The translations under genes and the position numbers were made by a program. Positions 14,487-18,561 of a stretch of DNA of 18,561 nt are shown here, one piece after another (position 1 is the stretch's first letter; each line of letters starts with the position of its first letter). The notes below the pieces were generated by a model. It was given only the letters and a program-made list of their open reading frames with translations. It was not told where the DNA came from and searched no databases. Source of the stretch: UMGS1696 sp964621165 (GTDB taxonomy: Bacteria; Bacillota; Clostridia; Oscillospirales; CAG-272). Where the stretch lies: the NCBI GenBank assembly GCA_964621165.1, contig CAZULC010000024.1, positions 1 through 18,561 on the forward strand, given 5' to 3'.

Positions 14487-14897
14487 TCAGCCTCTCGAAG
14501 CACAGTCGCTGTGACAGCTTGAGCAGTCATGGGCGCAGGGACGGGAACCCGTAATCTGGTACTGCAGTTCCGAGTAAACTTCTCTGGAGAGGGCCTCAAA
14601 CGCACCCTTCGCTTCCATGTAAGCCGTATAAACCGGATGAGTCGTAATTTTCACGTAAAGGTCGTCAATCCTGTCCTGCACAGCCTTTTTGAATTCCTCC
14701 GACTGTCCCTCACCGCCGTATGCGTCAGCTAAAATATTCTGCTGGGTATTGTACTCCCCGATAAGCGAGGTCAGCTCCTCCGAGTGCTCGTATTCGTCGA
14801 TTGCGGCAACAACAGTCGTATTGCGAGGGTCCGCCTTGATTAACGCACCCAGAGCCGCAATAGTTTCCTTCATTTCCTTCGTGAGAATCTCTTCCAT
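14487..14897 (-). CDS. YlbF/YmcA family protein (RicA-like) with Cys-rich tail
   Basis: A 136-residue, mostly helical soluble protein. The YlbF/YmcA pattern covers residues ~1-115 (repeated short helices, ADPRNTTVVAAIDEYEHSEE, then DDLYVKITTHPVYTAYMEAK). In B. subtilis the related RicA, RicF and RicT form a complex that carries iron-sulfur clusters and steers mRNA maturation by RNase Y. Here the tail has four cysteines, C121-x3-C125-x2-C128-x3-C132 (CAHDCSSCHSDC), a plausible cluster site. Position between miaB and mutS equals that of ymcA in B. subtilis, which favours RicA over RicF. Start ATG 14897 has AAAGG ~13 nt upstream; 48 nt separate it from miaB. The 107-nt gap to mutS holds no supported gene or clear terminator. 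Confidence 0.85.
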   Translation of the reverse strand: MEEILTKEMKETIAALGALIKADPRNTTVVAAIDEYEHSEELTSLIGEYNTQQNILADAYGGEGQSEEFKKAVQDRIDDLYVKITTHPVYTAYMEAKGAFEALSREVYSELQYQITGSRPCAHDCSSCHSDCASRG

Positions 14898-14945
14898 TTT
14901 ATATAAGCCTTTCTTTATCTAAAATTAAATTATATCCGAAGATTA

Positions 14946-16367
14946 TTATTTCACCAGCTCACCCGTGAGACAGAACGTCTCCACCTTCGTCACCTTCACG
15001 TCGACAAACTGCCCAATCAGCTCCCGACCACCCTTGAAGTGAATCGGACGAACGCAGTCACCGCGTCCTGTAAGCATGTCCGGATCGGTTTTGCTCACGT
15101 CCTCAGCCAGCACACGAACCACCCGCCCATCAAACCGCGCGTTTCTCTCGTCGGAGATTTTGTTCTGGAGCGCCAGCATTCTCTCAAACCGCTCCGTTGA
15201 GACCTCGTGCGGTACTTGATTCTTCATTTCCGCCGCCGGAGTCCCCTGTCTGGGTGAGTAAATGAAGGAGAAAATCATGTCGTACCGCACCCGTTCAAGC
15301 ACATCCATCGTTGCCGCAAAGTCCTCCTCCGTCTCACCGGGGAAGCCCACGATTATGTCCGACGTTATCGAAACGTCCGGTATCAAATCACGAAGCCGCG
15401 CAATTTTCTCAAGATACTCGTTCCGGGAGTACTTACGGTGCATTTCGGCGAGAACCCGGTCCGAACCCGACTGGATCGGCAGATGGAAGTGCTTCACGAT
15501 TTTCTCTTCCTCAGCCATCGCCCGCATGAGCTTTTCCGACGCGTCCTTAGGGTGGCTTGTCATGAACCGCAGCCGGAAATTCCCAGGAAGCGCGCAAATC
15601 CGCCTCATTAGGTCCGCAATGTCGCACCCGTCCCCGCCCTTATATGAATTAACGTTTTGCCCAAGCAGCGTAATGTCCCGCGCACCGTCGGAGATCAGCT
15701 TTCTTGCTTCCTCAACCACGTCATCTGCTGAGCGGCTTCTCTCACGTCCTCTTGTGTAGGGGACAATACAGTATGAGCAAAAGTTGTTGCATCCGTACAT
15801 TATTGACAGCCACGCCATGTGGGAGGAAGCGCGGTAAATCGGCACACCCTCGTTGATCTTCCACTCCCCGCTCATGACGAAAGCACGCCTGCCGCCGGAG
15901 ATCGCTCCCCAAACCAGCTCGGGAAGCCGATGAATCGCCGCAGGGTCAAAGGTGAAGCTGACGTAAGGGTAGCTCATTTTAAGCTTGTCCGCCCGTGACT
16001 TCTGAGCAGGCATGCATCCGCCCACGCCTATTATTGTCTCCGGACGCGCGTCCTTTATGTGCTTGTACTGCCCGATTATCGAGAGCGCTTTCTTTTCCGC
16101 GTGTTCTCTGACCGCGCATGTATTCACGAGAATCAAATCCGCTTCCTCAGGAGTACCGGCCTTGTCGTAGCCCATGAGAGCACATAACCCCGCAAGCCGC
16201 TCGCTGTCCGCTTCATTCTGCTGGCACCCGAAGGTCTGGATGAAAAACTTCTTCCCCGCACCGCCGATTTTTTCCCGAACCCTGTACGCAAAGTTCATCT
16301 GTCCCGAAACTTCCGGGTCGGAGGGGGCGTCAAAATCAATATAATTGCAATAGTTTTTGTCTGACAT
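14946..16367 (-). CDS. miaB: tRNA-2-methylthio-N6-dimethylallyladenosine synthase
   Basis: A 473-residue radical SAM methylthiotransferase that adds a methylthio group to i6A-37 of tRNAs reading UNN codons. The N-terminal UPF0004 domain carries cluster ligands C48 (FGCQQNEADSE), C84 (VNTCAVREHA) and C118 (GGCMPAQ). The radical SAM motif is C193-x3-C197-x2-C200 in YGCNNFCSYCIVPYTRGRE. A TRAM domain fills residues ~405-473. The FGCQQNEADSE and RGRERSR signatures place it as MiaB rather than MtaB or RimO. An N-terminal extension of ~38 residues precedes the first domain, as in many Clostridia. It follows apbE by 17 nt with a weak ribosome binding site, so it is probably co-transcribed. Confidence 0.97.
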   Translation of the reverse strand: MSDKNYCNYIDFDAPSDPEVSGQMNFAYRVREKIGGAGKKFFIQTFGCQQNEADSERLAGLCALMGYDKAGTPEEADLILVNTCAVREHAEKKALSIIGQYKHIKDARPETIIGVGGCMPAQKSRADKLKMSYPYVSFTFDPAAIHRLPELVWGAISGGRRAFVMSGEWKINEGVPIYRASSHMAWLSIMYGCNNFCSYCIVPYTRGRERSRSADDVVEEARKLISDGARDITLLGQNVNSYKGGDGCDIADLMRRICALPGNFRLRFMTSHPKDASEKLMRAMAEEEKIVKHFHLPIQSGSDRVLAEMHRKYSRNEYLEKIARLRDLIPDVSITSDIIVGFPGETEEDFAATMDVLERVRYDMIFSFIYSPRQGTPAAEMKNQVPHEVSTERFERMLALQNKISDERNARFDGRVVRVLAEDVSKTDPDMLTGRGDCVRPIHFKGGRELIGQFVDVKVTKVETFCLTGELVK

Positions 16368-16384
16368 ATTTTATTCTTATACAA

Positions 16385-17425
16385 TCATTTTTTCTCTTCA
16401 AATTTTCCACCGTCAAGTCCGGGAGTGGTGATGACCTCGCCGTCGGTGGTGACGAATACCGCTTCGAAGGAGATTTTGCCCGAGTTGTAGAACTCCAGCG
16501 CCTTGTCCTTGCCCATGACGAAAAGTGCCGTGGAAAGTGCGTCAGCTGCAGCCCCGTTTGATGAAATCACCGCAGCTGAGTGCAGTCCGGAATCCGCCGG
16601 AGTTCCTGTTTTCGGGTCGAGAATGTGGTGGTAGCGCACGCCGTCGTAATCGAAGTATCTTTCATAATCGCCGGAGACTGATACAAAGCCGGAGCTGAGG
16701 TAGACGTATCCCATGACCCCGTCCGTGTCTATCGGGTCGCGGAGCCCTATCTTGTACTCGTCCCCACCGGGCTTCTTACCGAAAACACCCACGTTTCCAC
16801 CGAGGGACACCATGCCGTATTCTATTTCTGTCGTGTCAAGGTATTCGAGCAGATCCTGAGCCGCGATTCCCTTGCCGATTCCGCCGAAGTCGAATTTCAG
16901 CGCAATGTCATTTTTCGTCAGACGGGAGCCTGAAAGCTTGTACTTGTCCCGTCCGCTGTGACTGAGCGCCATGTCAATTTCGTACTGCTCCGGCGGGGTA
17001 GTCCTGCCTCCTGTGACGTTCCACAGTTCAGTCAGGTTGCCGAGTGTGTAGTCGAACGCGCCGTCGGTCAGGTCCGCGAGAGCTTCGGAAGTGGTAATGG
17101 CGGACAGCAGAATCTCGTTTTCCACCTCAGAGGTGTGAATTTCAAGATTCAGTGCGTAAGCCGCGCTGTTTTTGCTGTGACAGGAAATCGCACCGTCTAC
17201 GGTTTTTATGATTTCCTCGCACTCAGCCGCCACCGAGTCGAGATATTCTTTTTCCAGCACACCGCCGTCCGCCGTCTCCAGCCCGAATTTAAGCGTGATG
17301 TATGTGTCCATGGTGAAATAGTTGTAAATGGCGTATTCGTCGGAATTTGCACTTCCGCATGAAACACAAGAGATAAATGTAACCATGCACAGAACCGCCG
17401 CGAAAATTCGCCTGATGCTTTTCAT
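16385..17425 (-). CDS. apbE: ApbE family FAD:protein FMN transferase, predicted lipoprotein
   Basis: A 346-residue exported enzyme that transfers FMN from FAD to a Ser or Thr of extracytosolic flavoproteins. Residues 1-~23 form a signal peptide with a cysteine-containing lipobox-like end (FISCVSCGS), so membrane anchoring is likely. Family features are YFTMDTYITLK, KFDFGGIGKGIAAQDLLEYL, VSLGGNVGVFG, YHHILDPKTGTP and AAADALSTALFVMG, which includes the Mg2+-binding Asp region. Length is standard. AAGGAG lies 8 nt before the ATG. It sits 74 nt after the Gx-type gene and 17 nt before miaB. No substrate with an SGAT-type flavinylation motif is encoded in the window, so its target must be elsewhere. 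Confidence 0.94.
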   Translation of the reverse strand: MKSIRRIFAAVLCMVTFISCVSCGSANSDEYAIYNYFTMDTYITLKFGLETADGGVLEKEYLDSVAAECEEIIKTVDGAISCHSKNSAAYALNLEIHTSEVENEILLSAITTSEALADLTDGAFDYTLGNLTELWNVTGGRTTPPEQYEIDMALSHSGRDKYKLSGSRLTKNDIALKFDFGGIGKGIAAQDLLEYLDTTEIEYGMVSLGGNVGVFGKKPGGDEYKIGLRDPIDTDGVMGYVYLSSGFVSVSGDYERYFDYDGVRYHHILDPKTGTPADSGLHSAAVISSNGAAADALSTALFVMGKDKALEFYNSGKISFEAVFVTTDGEVITTPGLDGGKFEEKK

Positions 17426-17499
17426 ATTCCTGCTCCTTGTAGAGTAATGTTAATTTTATATAAAATCCACTGCATATTTCAGTGACATCCGCCGTGATA

Positions 17500-18027
17500 T
17501 TAGGATTTTTTGTAAATCACATCCGGCAGAAGCGTCAGAATCAGCCCGTTCGCGCATCCGTATATCAGCGAAGCCAAAACCAGCGAGGGGGTGTAGTACA
17601 GCACGGCTTCCCCCATGAGAAGATACGCCGCCGCAAGCTGTCCCATGTTGTGGGCAAACGCACATCCCACCGAAATTCCGAAGAAGCTGAAATGAACTGC
17701 GGCCTCGGAACGCGAAAAAAACCACAGCACAAGGCACGACAAAGCTCCGCCGAACAGTGAGAACAGGGCAGTCGACCAGCTTCCGAACAGCAGAAGAGTC
17801 ACGAGAATCCGCCCCAGATTCACGACAGCCGCATCTTTCGCAGAACACCGGAAAGCACAGGCGCAGATTGCCGCGTTTGACAGTCCGGCCTTGAATCCGG
17901 GAAGAGGAAGAGCGGCAGTCAGGGGAAAAACTGACTCGAGGTAGGACAAAATCAACGCCGCACCGAGAAAAGCCGAGTCAGCCGCCGCACGCTTGATTCG
18001 CTCATCCGATGATATAGTCCGCTTCAT
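17500..18027 (-). CDS. Gx transporter family membrane protein (EetB-like)
   Basis: A 175-residue integral membrane protein with about five hydrophobic segments. It matches the Gx transporter family, also labelled heptaprenyl diphosphate synthase component I: LESVFPLTAALPLPGFKAGL, then NLGRILVTLLLFGSWSTALF and SLFGGALSCLVLWFF. A longer open frame reaches ATG 18150. The start at 18027 (MKRTISSDERIK) is preferred because GGAGG lies 9 nt upstream and residues before it merely overlap the NusG-II gene out of frame. With this start the overlap is 26 nt. Biochemical role is unsettled. Genes of this family commonly sit beside NusG-II and ApbE genes, and a homologue, as I recall, is EetB of the Listeria extracellular electron transfer locus. 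Confidence 0.87.
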   Translation of the reverse strand: MKRTISSDERIKRAAADSAFLGAALILSYLESVFPLTAALPLPGFKAGLSNAAICACAFRCSAKDAAVVNLGRILVTLLLFGSWSTALFSLFGGALSCLVLWFFSRSEAAVHFSFFGISVGCAFAHNMGQLAAAYLLMGEAVLYYTPSLVLASLIYGCANGLILTLLPDVIYKKS

Positions 18028-18376
18028 TGGCGACGTCCTCCCCCACGATTGTAACGCTGACCCGCCCGGGAATGCACACGATACTCTCTCCGACAGATGT
18101 AATGCGTCCGCTTTTTTTGCAAATCCCATCAGGACATCCGGCTTCGACAATTGCGGCTGAGCTTTCCTTTATCTCCAGCACGTAGTCGATTCCGTTTGAG
18201 GTGAAGTGAAATTCCCCGTCCGCTCCGAGAGGGTATGTGCTTTCCCAGCCGTCAGCCGACAGCAGAACCGACTCCCCGTGACTGCCGGACGACATTAAGG
18301 CCGCCGAAACAATAGTCAGCAGGATTAATGTAACAAAGAGAACAACGTCGGGCAGGGTGATTTTTCGGGACGGCAT
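18002..18376 (-). CDS. NusG domain II protein, membrane anchored (EetA-like)
   Basis: A 124-residue protein with one N-terminal membrane helix (residues ~9-28, PDVVLFVTLILLTIVSAALM) and an extracytosolic domain. The domain shows the NusG-II/DUF1312 signature: AGCPDGICKKSGRITSVGES followed by IVCIPGRVSVTI, with the C-x4-C pair and a third Cys. It is unrelated to transcription factor NusG in function. It is the first gene after the promoter at 18413-18441 and overlaps the Gx-type gene by 26 nt. The pair followed by a lipoprotein ApbE suggests a role in extracytosolic flavin-linked electron transfer; this is inference. The ribosome binding site (GGGAAG, ~10 nt upstream) is moderate. Confidence 0.88.
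   Translation of the reverse strand: MPSRKITLPDVVLFVTLILLTIVSAALMSSGSHGESVLLSADGWESTYPLGADGEFHFTSNGIDYVLEIKESSAAIVEAGCPDGICKKSGRITSVGESIVCIPGRVSVTIVGEDVANEADYIIG
18037..18041 (-). promoter_or_regulatory. Ribosome binding site deciding the Gx-type gene start
   Basis: GGAGG on the minus strand with a 9-nt spacer to ATG 18027, inside the end of the NusG-II gene. No similar site precedes the longer candidate start at 18150. Confidence 0.75.
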
Positions 18377-18412
18377 GGCAACAACTTCCCAAGAACATAA
18401 TTATACTTCTAT

Positions 18413-18441
18413 ATTATACACGAAAAAAGCGGAAAAGTAAA
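18413..18441 (-). promoter_or_regulatory. Promoter of the NusG-II/Gx/apbE/miaB series
   Basis: Minus-strand TTTACT (18441-18436), a 17-nt spacer and perfect TATAAT (18418-18413). A second TATAAT follows at 18405-18400 but would start transcription very close to the ATG. Confidence 0.7.
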
Positions 18442-18510
18442 TAGAAAAACGAAATATCCCATGCTTTCGCGAAAAAAACAGCGGATTTGAGAAAAATATT
18501 GAATAATGTA

Positions 18511-18521
18511 TATGCTAAAAT
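18511..18521 (+). promoter_or_regulatory. Extended -10 element facing out of the window
   Basis: TATGCTAAAAT on the plus strand, identical over 13 bases to the element before the nucleoside hydrolase. No good -35 is seen. It implies a divergent plus-strand gene beyond 18561. Confidence 0.4.
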
Positions 18522-18561
18522 GATATAACCCCACCAACAACAAAACAGGAAGTCCCCCCAA

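Noticed and set aside
14351..14605. An 84-codon minus-strand open frame bridging ricA and mutS
   Set aside because: Most of it overlaps the ricA end and mutS start out of frame. The only intergenic ATG gives 29 residues with no recognisable features.
17456..17848. A 130-codon minus-strand open frame within the Gx-type gene
   Set aside because: It overlaps the Gx-type gene in another frame and is rich in Cys, Arg and Gly as expected of an out-of-frame reading.
18028..18150. Longer N-terminus for the Gx-type protein (start at 18150)
   Set aside because: The extra 41 residues are an out-of-frame reading of the NusG-II gene, lack family similarity and have no ribosome binding site. GGAGG supports 18027.

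Overview
This 18.6 kb stretch reads as chromosomal DNA of an anaerobic Firmicute, most likely of class Clostridia (Oscillospiraceae-like). The grounds are tRNA genes without an encoded CCA, strong AGGAGG-type ribosome binding sites, consensus SigA-type promoters, a MutL with endonuclease motifs, a YlbF/YmcA (RicA-like) protein next to miaB, and a miaB-ricA-mutS-mutL gene order like that of Bacillus subtilis. Placement is from gene content only; no phage, plasmid, insertion sequence or CRISPR array was seen.

Layout. 1-194: end of a tRNA run (Phe, cut by one base at the window edge, then Gly) closed by a strong terminator. 215-983: a minus-strand gene of an unnamed family with its own promoter and terminator; its reading frame continues past an in-frame TAA for 58 more sense codons. 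1101-2587: a MATE-family exporter on the plus strand with a near-consensus promoter. 2594-3792: pheA (chorismate mutase/prephenate dehydratase) on the minus strand, convergent with the exporter across a shared terminator. 3889-4942: a nucleoside hydrolase on the plus strand.

4972-8008: a compact minus-strand lipoate cluster. Transcription runs from an LplA-like ligase to a free-standing 78-residue lipoyl domain, then lipA (lipoyl synthase), then a second LplA-like ligase. The first three genes are separated by 1 nt or overlap by 4 nt. No 2-oxoacid dehydrogenase or glycine cleavage gene is present. Between this cluster and tgt lies a 261-bp spacer with two tandem copies of a ~78-nt structured element and a third partial copy. 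One stem keeps its pairing through compensatory changes, and fully pairs only if transcribed from the minus strand. This is the most likely undescribed element in the window.

8270-18376: a long minus-strand series. It starts at a promoter near 18418-18441 and encodes a NusG-domain-II protein, a Gx-type membrane protein and an ApbE lipoprotein. It continues with miaB, a RicA-like protein with a Cys-rich tail, mutS, mutL and tgt. The first three form a module that recalls flavin-based extracytosolic electron transfer systems; the rest serve tRNA modification and mismatch repair. An extended -10 element at the right edge points to a plus-strand gene outside the window.
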